Source: Dothistroma septosporum (taxonomy: Eukaryota > Ascomycota > Dothideomycetes > Mycosphaerellales > Mycosphaerellaceae). From it: a DNA stretch of 64,000 bases. This document shows, piece by piece, positions 31,706 through 43,683 of this stretch. The notes beneath the pieces were generated by a model. That model ran no database searches and was not told where the DNA came from. It saw only the letters and a program-made list of their open reading frames with translations. Numbering within the stretch: position 1 is the stretch's first letter; every line of letters begins with the position of its first letter. Both the position numbers and the translations under genes were made by a program. The stretch covers positions 561,326 through 625,325 of the forward strand of contig NBZP02000006.1 of NCBI GenBank assembly GCA_002236755.2. The letters are read 5' to 3'.

Positions 31706-32284
31706 ATGAGCACTTTCGTCGCCTCGAAGTCGCCCATCGCGGCAATTTTCGAGGGCCTGAAGGGCTCGTGGCGATTACGAAGGTCTTTGAACAGCGTCTT
31801 GCCAGGATTCCCATCGGGTACTTTCGAGGGTGTAGCGAATTTCAAGCCGAGGACTCCGACTTCAGGCGCAGCCACGGGTGAACTGTTATATAGCGAAGAC
31901 GGCGAGCTAAAGATGGAGAACGGCCTCACTTTTAAAGCAAACCGGAAGTATATCTATCGGTACGACGCAGATGAGGACAAAATCAGCGCATGGTTTGTGA
32001 AAGAAGACACCAAGCAGAAAGATGGCAAAGAAGAGGCCGACTACCTCTTCCATGATCTAGAAATGGACTCCCCGCAGGGAAATACCTGGGCCGGCCGCGG
32101 CGAACATCTTTGCTCGCTCGATATGTATTGGGCGTATTACGAATTCAGGCTGCCTAAGATAGCTGAGGAAGGGGACAAAGTGGACGTGTTCGGCGTACGA
32201 TATAAGGTCAAAGGCCCTCAGAAAGACTATACGAGTGACACCGCTTACGAGCGGACATTCTCGAGCAATGTGGCGGTGTTGTGA
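31706..32284 (+). CDS. DUF6314 family protein
   Basis: Single exon, 192 residues, close to the family size. The pattern is that of DUF6314: an opening FEGLKGSWRLRRSLNS, then GTFEGVANFKPR, GELLYSEDGELKMENGLTF, the aromatic strand RKYIYRYDADEDKISAWF, and a closing YEFRLPKIAEEGDKVDVFGV leading to FGVRYKVKGPQKDYTSDTAY. The expected fold is a small beta-barrel. No signal peptide is visible, so it is probably cytosolic. Members are widespread in fungi and bacteria, with no established function. Confidence 0.8.
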   Translation: MSTFVASKSPIAAIFEGLKGSWRLRRSLNSVLPGFPSGTFEGVANFKPRTPTSGAATGELLYSEDGELKMENGLTFKANRKYIYRYDADEDKISAWFVKEDTKQKDGKEEADYLFHDLEMDSPQGNTWAGRGEHLCSLDMYWAYYEFRLPKIAEEGDKVDVFGVRYKVKGPQKDYTSDTAYERTFSSNVAVL

Positions 32285-32373
32285 GCATGACGATTTCTAT
32301 GCTGTGAATGCTGCAAACCGGCCGGCAATGGTTAACACTGTATCTGCCCAAGTGCTATACTCGCACCATCAAG

Positions 32374-34476
32374 ATGTTGGCAGGCTTCGACAGCACTGTC
32401 AAAATGCCGTCAACATTAGAAGCGATACTGCTGCCGCCCACGCAAGCCATCGGCAACACTTTGCTCGATAACCTAGACCACAACTCATTACTCCACCTCA
32501 GACGCTGTAATCGGTCCTGTCGAAATGCTGTCGCTACAGTTTCCGCATGGCTCTTCCAAAGTCTGTACATACACGCTCCACTCCCAGGCAATAGTGCACT
32601 GCGAGAGATCGACATTGTAGGCCCAAACTGCCGGCATCTGACTATCAAGGTCACGTTGCCTGCTATCAGCAGGCCTGCTGATATGGCCATCGCGCCGCCC
32701 AAGAGCGCAAGAAATTCCTCACTGAAGAGCACAGTGGGTGAAAGCCGGCAGTCTCGCGCTACCAGTACGAGCTCTGTAGATGCAGTCCTGGATCCTGGAG
32801 CGCTCACTATGAACCAAACCCTCTGGTCTCATGCCCTGGCATGGTGTGGCAGAGTGAACAAGATTACTCTACGCATTGACGGTGATCCTGGCTGGCCCGG
32901 ACGAACCAGTGTCGAGGATATGCTAGTAACATTGAGAATGTCGCTCGAGAACTCACGACTACCTCAGCTTCGAGTGTTAGAACTACAGCCGACCCACGCC
33001 ATGGGGATCGTCCATCTCCGCTGGGATGCCTTCGGCGCCTGGCGAGCTGTACGACCATCAGGCGCGCAGATATGGCGAAACCTCACCACACTCAAGCTAA
33101 ATCTGAATAATCCGTCGGACGCTCCGAGATCTCGAGAACTGCGCAGGATCATCCCCAGCCAGTACCTGATGTTCTTAAAGATGCTGCAAGCGTATCTGTG
33201 TAGCTTCTCGCCAACTGTGCGCTGCTTAAAGTTCATGTGGTCTAATAGCATTGGGCCCAGCCCAATCCTGCTGCATCGAGAGCAAGGCATGGAAGGTCAA
33301 GAGCCACTTAAATGGATCCAGTTGGAGGAACTATGGTACGGCAATATCGCACATCAGCGCGGCACACTTTCAGCGCTGCCACAACTTGCACCGAACTTGA
33401 CCAAGATCAAAGCACTCCGCCAGGCTGACAAATCTATGGGTACGAGTGAAATAGAGATATGGCAAGATATCAGCGTGCCGAACGCATACACCTCGTGCGC
33501 AAGCGAGGAGTTCAACGACATGCCTATACACAAGGAGATCATCGACCGTATCGAAGCTGCAAATGCCGCCCACGCGCAAAGCAGAATCTTACTCGAGCAA
33601 TCTACTTATGATCACCCTCTATCGGCGCTGCTCAACAGGCTGACGCGAAGACCTGTGCCACGCAGGAAATTGCAGAGAGTCCAACATCAGTCGCCAGCGC
33701 CCACACGACCACTACCGCCAGTTCCGGACGAAGTTGTTGCCCTCACAGCACGAAATGCGCTTGGTCAGAATGTGTCTCAGGCGGTCGGTCCTGTTACGAC
33801 GGTTGCATTCGCATCCGAAGCAGCACTGGAGCCGAGTACCGCACCTACAATACCAGGATTGCCAGAAGCAACACTTCCCCTACGCGCCACCGCACCTCTC
33901 CCAGACCCCCGAAACGCAGCAGCAGTAACCCGCGTAGCGAACTGGCGCAAAGCCATGGCGCTCTCCACCATCTCCTTCGCAGACACAAACGTCGACCGCG
34001 ACACAATCTTCAGCAAAACAAACACAGACGCCAATGATCTTTTCCACGATACCGAGGGAATGAGACCCGATAGCATGGCCTGGCCTGTTACACGCTTTCA
34101 GGCTCCGACGGGAGACCAGGGACAAGCATTGCCCGAAAGTTCATCGAGGACGAAGCGAATGTGGCGTGCCCGTGATAGTCTAGAGTTCCTGGCTAGTGCT
34201 GTGCTGCGGGATACACGGGGCGATGGGAGTGAAAGTGAGTACAGTGATGATGAATCAAATGACGATGGTGATAGAATGTCGATTTTGAGTGCTAGGGTTG
34301 CGCCTTTGAGGCTGAGAGCTCGAAGTACGGTGACGGGGACAGATGGGATTGCTACACCAGCAGCGACGGCAATTGCAAAATTGCAACCGCCTCGAAGCGG
34401 CGCCAACACCACAAGCAGCATCTACAGCGAAGCAGGAGCCTACGGCCTGGACACATATCGCCCTCCAGCACGCTGA
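32374..34476 (+). CDS. Large F-box-like protein with disordered C-terminal half
   Basis: Single exon. The start is uncertain: ATGs at 32308, 32374 and 32404 are in frame, and 32374 gives 700 residues. Residues about 20-60 (NTLLDNLDHNSLLHLRRCN ... FQSLYIHAPL) resemble a weak F-box. Then come irregular leucine-rich strands to about residue 360 (VNKITLRIDGDPGW, LPQLRVLELQPTHAMG, VRCLKFMWSN). The rest is P/A/T/S-rich, with a short acidic stretch SEYSDDESNDDGDR, and ends in a low-complexity tail. Possible SCF adaptor; this rests on pattern only. It overlaps nothing and begins about 90 bp after the DUF6314 stop on the same strand. Confidence 0.6.
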   Translation: MLAGFDSTVKMPSTLEAILLPPTQAIGNTLLDNLDHNSLLHLRRCNRSCRNAVATVSAWLFQSLYIHAPLPGNSALREIDIVGPNCRHLTIKVTLPAISRPADMAIAPPKSARNSSLKSTVGESRQSRATSTSSVDAVLDPGALTMNQTLWSHALAWCGRVNKITLRIDGDPGWPGRTSVEDMLVTLRMSLENSRLPQLRVLELQPTHAMGIVHLRWDAFGAWRAVRPSGAQIWRNLTTLKLNLNNPSDAPRSRELRRIIPSQYLMFLKMLQAYLCSFSPTVRCLKFMWSNSIGPSPILLHREQGMEGQEPLKWIQLEELWYGNIAHQRGTLSALPQLAPNLTKIKALRQADKSMGTSEIEIWQDISVPNAYTSCASEEFNDMPIHKEIIDRIEAANAAHAQSRILLEQSTYDHPLSALLNRLTRRPVPRRKLQRVQHQSPAPTRPLPPVPDEVVALTARNALGQNVSQAVGPVTTVAFASEAALEPSTAPTIPGLPEATLPLRATAPLPDPRNAAAVTRVANWRKAMALSTISFADTNVDRDTIFSKTNTDANDLFHDTEGMRPDSMAWPVTRFQAPTGDQGQALPESSSRTKRMWRARDSLEFLASAVLRDTRGDGSESEYSDDESNDDGDRMSILSARVAPLRLRARSTVTGTDGIATPAATAIAKLQPPRSGANTTSSIYSEAGAYGLDTYRPPAR

Positions 34477-34596
34477 TTCAGCATGCTGGTCCACCACCTC
34501 AAGATCGGTTCCCACAGTAATTTGTCGATAAGATAAATACATTCCGGCTGTACATAGGTATCCGTTGTCTACTTCATCCTCTTTCCAACGTCAAAT

Positions 34597-36180
34597 CTAT
34601 ACCTGGCTGCTTTTCGAGTCTGCGGCCTTCGTGCCCGCCAACATGGCCTTCGCATCGCGGATACCGGCATGATTGCCCTCTTGTACACGCTTCAGAGTCA
34701 GCGCAGCAATCAGCGCCGCACCAACACCAGAACCGTCCTCAGCTGCCATGATCTCAACCGGATCGTGGCCCCTGCCCAGTGGCTTGCCATCTCGGCCCTT
34801 GTCCCAGTCGAGGATTTCTTTGAGGGCTTGTGCGCCGCGGGCCTAAACTGTTATTAGTACACCTTTGGTCCGTCTTGTTTCATGTCATGGACGTCTTACC
34901 TTAAAGTGCGGATATTTGTTGAAAACCGAGCCATCAGCACCAACGTGACACGTCTTGTACCCCTTCTTCTTGCAAATCGCACTCACGCCACACGCACTGA
35001 GTCTAGCGCTCCTTGTACCAATAAGCTCCGCCAATCTCCTAATCAGCTCCAGCTCAGGCTTCTGGCAGTTGATCTTCAGCTTGTCGTAGAACAGGTCGTA
35101 CGTCTCTTGCAAGTTCTCAAAGGGATCGTTCTCGATGTCAGAGAGGAATGATGCGTCAAGCGAGTACGGCTTCTTCAGCGCAGAAATGTCCTGACCTTCG
35201 AAAACCTTGACATTCTGCTGCTCGTGGAGGTCGACGAGGACGAGGCGGAAGAGCTCGCCAAGGTAGAGACCTGCGATCATCTTTTCGAAGGCTTGTTGTC
35301 CGGGGCGTGGAGAGTCCTTGTCAATAATGATATCATATTTTGTTCGTGGGAGGATCTTGTGCTCATTGTCGAAAGCGCCCCATTCGCAGTTGATGGCAAT
35401 TTCTTGCTTCGGCTCCAGCTTCATGTGCTCGAGCTTCGGAATCTCACCGGCGTGCTCCATATACGCAGCGTTACAGCCGGTACCGAAGATGCAGCCAATC
35501 TTCATCTCGGAGTCTGTGTAGGCACTAGCTATCAGAGTACCAGTGGTGTCGTTGATGAGCGCAGTCAGCTTGATGGGCACACCACGCTCTTCGAGAGCAG
35601 CCTCGAATGGTGGAACCACGTCCTTGCCTTCCACGCCATCGATGTCGAAGCCCTTTGTCCAGCGTTGAAGCACACCGTGGTCGATGTAATCCTGGGTGGC
35701 TGGGTAGGAGAAGGTGAAACCAAGAGGGAGCTTATCCAGCTTCTCGCCTTCGTGGTGGTACTCAATGAACTGCTGCAGACAGTCTGCGATGTATGCCCAA
35801 AGCTCGTCGGCGTTGCCAGTCTTCAATTCCTCGGGCATCTTGTACTTGGATTGGATAATGTCGAACTCGCCCTTCTCTTCTGGCAGATTAATCTCACAGA
35901 CACGCAGGTTCGTGCCACCCATGTCGAGAGCGAGAAATGTTCCCTGTTCATGTCCATTTGGGAAGCCCATGACCCAGGTCGGGTTCATTGGTATGCTGCC
36001 ACCCTCCTTTGACAGACCCTTTGCTAGCTCTGAGATGAAGTGATCGGTAATGGCCTTCAGCTTGGCGGTGTCGACGGTGAACATCTCCTCCAGCTTCTTG
36101 ATCTCCTGCAAAAGATCCTTTGGCATGTCTGCCATGGAGCCTCTGCGGCTTGGCTGCCGCCTCGGACCTAAGTTGACCAT
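34597..36180 (-). CDS. Hexokinase
   Basis: Two exons, 34900-36180 and 34597-34842. The 57-bp intron has branch-like actaat and acceptor ...gtttag, joining ..HFK to ARGAQALKEIL. The product is 508 residues. It phosphorylates glucose and other hexoses in the cytosol at entry to glycolysis. Visible sites: ATP/phosphate loop LALDMGGTNLRV, sugar-binding FTFSYPATQ, catalytic ALINDTTGTLIA (Asp base), GTGCNAAYMEH, INCEWGAFD and, in exon 2, the adenosine-side AAEDGSGVGAALIAAL. The N-terminus MVNLGPRRQPSRRGSMAD is the usual fungal hexokinase leader. The C-terminal tail after LKRVQEG is about 25 residues longer than in yeast enzymes. Nothing in the coding sequence is broken. Confidence 0.95.
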
Positions 36181-36971
36181 CCTTGCTCTCTCGATCAGTA
36201 CGCCAAAGACTACTTTTTGTATGTCGTTCGCAGGAAGTCGCGGATAGGGTATTTGTTGATCAATGAACCTTGAAGCTGTATCGCGGATGTTGTCGGAGTT
36301 GCTTGAGGGCGGAAGAATCGAGACAGTAGCGTGACTAGGATGAAGGACTATGAGGAAGAGCTTTATCAGTGCTGTCCACTAAAGCTCTGACGAAGCTGCA
36401 GTGCATAAGTGGTATGCAGAGAAATGTAGCGAACGTTCCAGTGCATGGTGTAGACATATAACGATCAAGTGTAGCGATCGTCTGTAGCTGCTTTCAGCCG
36501 CTGGATTGTGCTTTCCAGTGCTCTTCAAATCTTTTTGCTGCAATTGTCAATGCCCCACCATCGCTGCCCCTCCATAGGCAAGACCGGTGGTACGATGAGG
36601 CAGTGATGATTGATATGAGCGGGTGCGGAAGAAAGCATTACTTACCTCTATCTGCTCGCAACTCAACGTGAGTGAATGCAAGGAACGTGAAAGTAAAGGG
36701 AGATGCGTGGTGTCCTAACAATTCCTCGGGCCTTCTTCGAGCGTCGTTGAGTAGCTTTGCAGATGACGCTGCTCGGATCCGCTTTCGCTCTTGCCCTGTC
36801 ACTGTGGCTGCCAGCTGTGGCTGAGTTGATGACATCGAAGCTGGCAGCAAGAGCTCTCTGTTCCACCACCACACCACAAACAAACGCCTCCTCAGACCCC
36901 AATCTCATCACAAATAACACAGTAAGCTCCTCTGATCCCCAATGATCTAACGTACGCTCACCACCTCAGCC
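36181..36971. other. Divergent promoter between hexokinase and the ATPase inhibitor
   Basis: About 790 bp shared by two energy-metabolism genes. No site could be assigned; a noncoding 5' exon of the inhibitor may lie just before the cag at 36968-36970. Confidence 0.5.
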
Positions 36972-37238
36972 ATGTCCGCCCTCCGCATCATCCGCCAGCT
37001 CCCACGCTCCACAGCATCGATCCGCAGCTTCTCCGCCGTTCCACAAAGAATGGCAGGCGAAGGCAGTGCTTCGCAGGGCGACGCTTTCAGCAAGCGCGAG
37101 AAGGCTAACGAGGATTACTACGTCCGTGAGGAGGAGAAGAAGAAGCTTGAGGCGTTGAAGAAGAAGATTGCCGACAAGGAGGCTGATTTGGCCAAGGATC
37201 GTAAGGACATGGAGGACTTGAGCGGTGGGAAGAAGTAG
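36972..37238 (+). CDS. INH1: Mitochondrial F1Fo-ATPase inhibitor (IF1/Inh1)
   Basis: Single exon, 88 residues. The N-terminal 24 or so residues are basic with Ser/Ala and no acids (MSALRIIRQLPRSTASIRSF), a mitochondrial presequence. The mature part carries the IF1 inhibitory helix GDAFSKREKANEDYYVREEE, followed by a charged coiled coil KKKLEALKKKIADKEADLAK. IF1 blocks ATP hydrolysis by the reversed synthase when the membrane potential falls. The length and order match the fungal family exactly. It shares a promoter region with hexokinase. Confidence 0.93.
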   Translation: MSALRIIRQLPRSTASIRSFSAVPQRMAGEGSASQGDAFSKREKANEDYYVREEEKKKLEALKKKIADKEADLAKDRKDMEDLSGGKK

Positions 37239-39794
37239 ATGGAGCTGTGGTGAAACGTGAGTGGTGGTATTCAGACGAGGAAATGGTAGCGGTGCGCTGA
37301 TGTGCAAGCAGAAACAGCACTGCGGCGCGCAATGAAGAGCATTGTAAATATATGGTATGATTGTGGCTAAGAAAGTCACTACTCAAAACAGATCATTCAA
37401 GAAGTGATACCTCCCTTTACGAAAATGAAATGTCACAGACCTGCAATCAGGATGATCCGGACTGCTTGCGTACTCTTCTTACCATCGTGGGCCTCCCGTC
37501 GACGGCTTGACGCGAACATCTCTGCCCAGCGACTTGTGCAGACGAGGGGGGTTGGCACATTACGTGGGGTTTTGTCCGTTGTCCATAGTGAGAGCGAGGG
37601 CCTCGGAGTCTTCGTGATCGGTCAAACAAAGAGCTGACGTCCCAGCTTACGAACGCGAAAACCGATCTCCAGTGAACGATGCAAACTATGCTCATACCTT
37701 CCCGGTCGTTCTGGCGTCGCAGTTTTTGAACACAGTCATCTCAAGCCATATAGGGTGTCCACGGAGGCCAACTACTCTTGTAAGGTAACGGCTGAGAATC
37801 CAATCTCGAAGCTTCCTGAACGGACATGGATGCCGGACGCCTCGATCTTATTTCCAAAGCTGCACTCAACGAGTGGCACAGCAACGTCTGCGCCAGTGTC
37901 CGTCTGTCGCTCGTGACATGTGCTGTATAACTGCAAGTGTTGCACGCACGCTCGTAGACAACCTTGCGTCTGGAAAACCAGGCCATCATGGCATATCTCG
38001 GTTGCTTATTGTGCCATCGTCTATTTCAAAAAAGGTAGCTGATCTGGACGTCCGGCTTGGTTCATATGGTATGGTGCCTTCTCACAAATGGCATTTCGTA
38101 CAAGAACGAGATTCTGATACCCATGTACTGGCAGGGCGTCTCTAGGATTATCCCTCTTGACCTCGCTGCAAACCTCAGCACGTGCTGACAATTCTGTCTG
38201 CGGGGTTGGTCACTTGCTATGTCGATTGTGCTCTTGCCTAGCAGAGGTGTTTGTCGACTGGTGAGCGTGTAAGCTGATGTGATCGCAATGCTTTTGGAAG
38301 GGACATTTCGAGGCTCTGAGATTGTCTTCACAAAACGGTGATCGCTTATGGGTTCTTGGTGGCCCAAGATATCTGTTTCACCTCAGCACGCCGGCTTGCT
38401 GGTCGAGATGACACAGACGACGAACGAGAGACCAAGGAGCCAATGCTCGTGGTCAACTCGTATTTCCCAGTTGCCAAGCGCAGTACGGGAAGAAGTTGCA
38501 TATCGGTGCGAAGAAGGTCATCGGCGTGTGCGTATTCATTTCCTTGGCACGTGATGTGGCGTCTATCAGCCGACTCCAGGCACATCTGAGTTGCGCCATG
38601 ATCTGAGTCCATGGCCGCACAGACTAACATCTGGAAATAGAGTTCAAATAGATGAATGCATAGATGAGGTGCAGGCCCTCTGTGGTGTGCTGATACGACT
38701 CGCACAGTATCGCCGCGCACGTCGAAGGGTGGCGATCAGCCCGGCACAGCACAGGCGGTTGGAATGAGTGTGCGGCATGGGTGTTCCGTGGAGGCAGAGG
38801 ATTCTCGCGACAATGTCAGATAAGTGAAGACCACGGCCGATGTGTCGCCGCCGCGATATGATGCAGTCGACCCCTGAAAGCACCACGAAGATAGACAAGC
38901 GGGCGGCAGGCGCGCAGGTAGTGGCGAGCTTGTTCAATTGGATGCGTGTGTCGGATGGGATGTGATGGTCATGTGGGACGTGACATGGACTCCTCTTCCC
39001 TCTCCTCGCACCGCACTGCTACAGTACTACTACTGTACGGTACCTGGTTCTGCCCTGTGCCTGCGAGCCCGCTGCCGAACCTGCTTTTGCCGCCATTGGA
39101 GCCCCGTCTCTCTGCGCCTGCCTCTTGCTGTGCGCGACAACCACCGAAGCGCTGCAGCGCCGCACAGAAGCAAGCTCCCCGACCGCGTCGAAACACCGCA
39201 ATGCTGCACACGGTCTGAAACGCTGCGCAACGAATCAGCAACTCGCGAAGCCACCACACCACCCGCCTGCGACGGTCTACGATAGCGGCCGAGTCGCACG
39301 GTCACACTGGTCGCCGCCGGCCGCGCATAGGCATTGCGCAACGGCATCGACTTCACTGTGTGCACGACTGGCGCAAAGAGCAACGCGCGACCTGCTGGTT
39401 GTCAAGGGCCAACGCCAACGCCGACGCCGACGCCCCTGCCCGCTGTCTTAGGTTGTCACAGCACCTGAAACGTCCGCTTGAGATTGCGACAACGAACACC
39501 AGCGTGGGAGCGCGGGCTGGGAAACACCTCCCACGCCTCTCTGTGGTCTATTCACGGACGTCGGAAACGCGCGCAAGGGATTGCGGTCAGGCACGACGTC
39601 TGCGCAACAAGCACTGAAAGAAGACCCGCGTCAAAACGTCAGTATCAGTACCCAAGGCGACGGTGGCATTCCAGCAAACCCACGCGCCTTTGTTGGGAAC
39701 CGACCACCGCTGCCAACAGCGAAATTGCGGGCATTTAGACACCGTCCACAATCACAGCGGTAGCAAAAGAGACAACGTCGTTGGTCCGCCCGCT
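37239..39794. other. Long intergenic region (2.5 kb), no supported gene
   Basis: Many short frames overlap on both strands between 38.9 and 39.7 kb, but they are R/P/H/C-rich shadows of a GC-rich leader. A small hexamer run (gccaac/gccgac, about 39408-39436) is the only repeat seen. The last 700 bp is probably the promoter and long 5' leader of the RasGAP gene. Confidence 0.5.
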
Positions 39795-42288
39795 ATGGCC
39801 GTCTCAATGCTACATACACCGTCGCGCGCATCCAGCTCATCCGCATCCTCCTACGTGCCCGTGACCCGCCAGAACACAATGAGCTCCCAGGAAGGCTCGC
39901 GTTCCATGCGCGCCTCGAAACGATACTCCGTCACCGCGCTGTACCTGTCGATGAACGCTAATCAGCGAGACCTGGAAATCGAAGATGACTTAGCAAGAGG
40001 TGAGCGTAGAGTGCACCATTTAAGTGAGGCACGAAATTGACACGGGGCAGCACAAAAAGCACTGCGAGAACTGAAGGCCAAGATATCATCTCAGTCTAAG
40101 AAGAACTTCGTGCTTGAGAAGGATGTCCGATATCTCGACTCGCGAATAGCACTGCTTGTGCAGAATCGCATGGCACTCGAAGAGGTATGTCTTCATCATC
40201 CGCTGTGAAGTATGATACTCAGAGCTAACGTCCCACAGAAAGAAGAAGTTGCAAGCCATTTGGACGACTCTCTCGACCTTACCGAAGGCTCGTTTCCGAA
40301 CGATGAAAAGACACAAAAGTACGGCAACCTGCTGTTTCTGCTACAAAGCGAGCCTCGACACATTGCACACCTGTGTCGACTGGTCACAATGGCCGAGATC
40401 GATCAGCTCTTACAGACGGTCATGTTCACGATTTACGGAAACCAATACGAAAGCCGAGAAGAACATTTGCTCTTGACTATGTTCCAGGTGAGTGACATTG
40501 AGCATGCTTTGATAAACAACGTGCTGAAATATACAGTCCGTCCTTACTTTCCAATTCGACAACACGCCAGACTATTCCTCATTACTACGAGCCAACACAC
40601 CAGTATCGCGCATGATGACCACATATACACGACGAGGTCCAGGGCAGAGCTACCTGAAGACTGTTCTCGCAGAACGCATCAACTCGCTGATCGAGATCAA
40701 GGATCTTGATCTGGAAATCAACCCGCTCAAGGTCTACGAGAGCATGATCGGCAAGATTGAAGCAGATGGTGGACTGCTACCGGCGAACCTGCCAAAGGGC
40801 ATCACGGCGGAACAAGCTGCCGCAAATGAGAACGTGCAGAGAATTATCGCGCCACGAATCGACATGCTAATAGAGATTGCGACGTCTTTCCTCGACACGA
40901 TCATCGAAGGTCTCGAAGAGACACCATATGGCATCCGATGGATATGCAAGCAGATCCGAAGTCTGACACGAAGGAAGTATCCAGACGCTCAGGAGCAGAC
41001 GATTTGTACTCTGATTGGAGGCTTCTTCTTCCTGCGCTTCATCAATCCGGCTATCGTAACTCCGAGGTCGTACATGCTGATTGAACAGACACCAGCCGAG
41101 AACCCGAAGCGTACGCTCACATATGTGGCGAAGATGCTCCAGAATCTGGCCAATAAGCCAAGTTACGCGAAGGAGCCATACATGCAGAAGCTGCAACCTT
41201 TCATTCAGCACAATAAAGAACGTATCAACAAGTTCATGATGGATCTTTGCGAAGTGCAGGACTTCTATGAGACGCTCGAGATGGACAACTACGTGGCTCT
41301 GTCGAAGAAGGATCTTGAGCTTTCCATCACCCTGAACGAAGTGTACGCCATGCACGCCCTCCTGGAACGACATACGAAGGCATTGGTAAAAGATGAGAGC
41401 TCTCACCTGAACCAACTTTTGAGCGAACTTGGACCGGCACCTGCACAACTACCAAGGAAGGACAACCGCGCAATCAATTTGCCGCTTTACAGCAAATGGG
41501 AGACGTCTCTGGACGACTTTACCGCGGCCCTCGACATTACTCAAGAGGAGGTGTACTTCATGGAGGCCAAGTCGACATTTGTGATGATCATGCGCTCGTT
41601 GCCCGCAGGGTCAACGGTGATGCGAAGGCCTCTCAAGCTGGACCGGATCGCGGAGGCAGCAGCTACCACCAAGAATGACTCTGTCATGGTTCGCAAGGGT
41701 ATTCGTGCCATGGAACTCCTCAACCAGTTGCAGGAGCTCGGCGTCATTGAAAAGGACGACAGTTATGCAATGCTGAGAGATGAAGTCGAGCAGGAGCTGG
41801 TCCACCTCGGCTCGTTGAAGGAGAAGGTCATGGCTGAAACGCAGAAGCTCGATGAGGTCTTCCGGACCATACGTGACCATAACACATATCTGGTTGGCCA
41901 ATTGGAGACATATAAGAGCTACTTGCACAATGTTCGAGGCCAGTCTGAGGGAACATCGAAGCGCAATCAGACGACCAAAGTCCTTGGACCATACAAATTC
42001 ACACATCAAGAACTCGAAAAACAGGGAGTAATACAGAAAAGCAATGTGCCCGAGAACAGACGAGCGAACATATATTTCAACATCACCAGTCCCAGCCCTG
42101 GAACATTTGTAATCAGCCTGCACTATAAGGGCCGCAATAGAGGCCTCCTTGAGCTTGACCTCAAACTCGATGATTTACTGGAGATGCAAAAGGAGCAACA
42201 AGAAGATCTGGACCTCGAATACGTTCAGTTCAACGTTTCGAAAGTCCTACAGCTCCTCAACCGGCGCTTCGCCCGCAAGCGCACGTAG
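39795..42288 (+). CDS. IQGAP-like Ras GTPase-activating protein (Gap1 type)
   Basis: Four exons, 39795-39999, 40051-40184, 40239-40487 and 40537-42288, with canonical borders; 779 residues. A Ser-rich N-terminus is followed by a short coiled coil (AQKALRELKAKI ...). The RasGAP domain comes next, with the arginine-finger strand SLLRANTPVSRMM and the FLR signature GGFFFLRFINPAIVTPRSYM. The RasGAP_C domain is in the last 250 residues (QELEKQGVIQKSN to LLNRRFARK). The layout matches S. pombe Gap1 and fungal Sar1-type GAPs, without the IQ or calponin domains of full IQGAPs. It should switch Ras off by speeding GTP hydrolysis at the cell cortex. No lesions. Confidence 0.93.
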
Positions 42289-43041
42289 ATGCTCATCCCA
42301 CGAAAACACGGATATTGACCAAGGCGAGGAATGGTCCGTCATGTACTTGTACGATCTTCTCTACTTGCTGAGATGCCGCGCTTGGGCGTTTGGAAGGGAA
42401 GCAAGATTGCGAGACGTCTTTGTTTTGTTGTTGATTTCGAAGATACCCGGAGGAGATTGTACGACCAAAGGCGACGAAGCGTTACCACAGATCAACGTTG
42501 TGCAAACCACAGACAGCAGCAGTAGATGTCGCAGAACAGCGAAAGATGTGAAGCTGGAGTCTGCTTGACAGTAGAAGCGATTCTTCAGGATGCGACTATC
42601 TCTTTCGCGCTGGACGCCGATGATGAAGATGCGAGGGTGGAGACGTAATGGTGCGAGGTAGAAGTTTGATGTACGAGTATAGCAATGAAGATTAACGTTC
42701 ATTATTGATGCCCCTATCCTTCTATCAACTCTTCATCAGCTGTGCTTCTCTATCTCTGCACGATAAGATGCCTGGCCGAGGCGACGCATCACGCGATAAG
42801 GTCCCTGCGTGACGGGAGGATCACATGCCCAGCTCCGCAGGCATCAAGCTTGCCTGCCGCCAATCGAGTCATGCCCCCGATTGTGTCACCAACATGGAGT
42901 CTAGGACTCACTTCCAAGACATTGATGGACCATATCATACAGACTGCCAAACGTACCATACTTTCCTCCCATACTCTCTACCTAAGTACTTTTCTTACAC
43001 AGTCTCACATACTCTGAGACCTGACCAGTCTACATCCACCA
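42289..43041. other. Intergenic region, nothing recognised
   Basis: 3' flank of the RasGAP gene and upstream region of the next small gene. No element is supported. Confidence 0.45.
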
Positions 43042-43683
43042 ATGTCGTCCTCGATCGCGATCCCGAAACGAAAGCAAGCAGCCGTTGTGGCTGAAAGCTC
43101 CTCATCGCCCAATTCGTATGGGAGCTCGACGATGGGATTGCCCATGAACAAGGGGAAGCAACGAGCTTCGGATGGTGTCCCTTCGAGTTGTAGTCCGATT
43201 TCGAGGGAGTGGGTTTCGCCGAGGAGGCCGAGTTTGTTGGTATGTTGAGTACGTTGCGGTAATTCAGGACTGTGATAGATGCAAGCAAGAGGAATTTGCT
43301 ATGGAGTGGCACTTATATGGTCATCTTAGGGCAACTCCCTCTCCAAATCCGAGTACACCGTCATCAACCTTGCGCATTCTGAAGCGCCGCCTAGACTCGT
43401 AAGTCACCGCCACGGCTACATCCCACGATTGGTGATTTGCACCACGACAGGGCTGATGAAGCATTCGCTAGGTAACTTGCGTAAAGTCTTCGCAAGGTTT
43501 CAATTGGAATCAGGGTATGCCTAGATGCCAGACGACAGAACGATGGTTGCTGACTGCTGCGCTGCAGAGCTCTTTCTCCCATCCTACGCCGACTACGATT
43601 CACACGACCTCGAGCACCGGCCTGACCCGGTGGAAGATATCATTTTGACGGATGAGGAGGCGGCTGCTATGCTACCGCAGTGA
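43042..43683 (+). CDS. Small multi-exon hypothetical gene (exon borders uncertain)
   Basis: Three coding-like blocks on the plus strand suggest one gene. Block 1 from the ATG at 43042 (MSSSIAIPKRKQAAVVAESS ... SPRRPSLL) is basic and Ser-rich. Block 2 (about 43275-43400) reads CKQEEFAMEWHLYGHLRATP and RILKRRLDS. It splices by gtaagt...gacag (43401-43450) to ADEAFAR. Block 3 ends ELFLPSYADYDSHDLEHRPD ... TDEEAAAMLPQ with a stop at 43681. The joins between blocks 1 and 2, and after ADEAFAR, need very short introns or a one-base exon, so either introns are mis-seen or small indels are present. No family recognised. Confidence 0.5.

Noticed and set aside
39125..40040. Several long plus-strand frames before the RasGAP gene
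   Set aside because: Compositionally biased R/P/H/C shadows of a GC-rich leader. Only the frame from 39795 continues into the gene through spliced exons.
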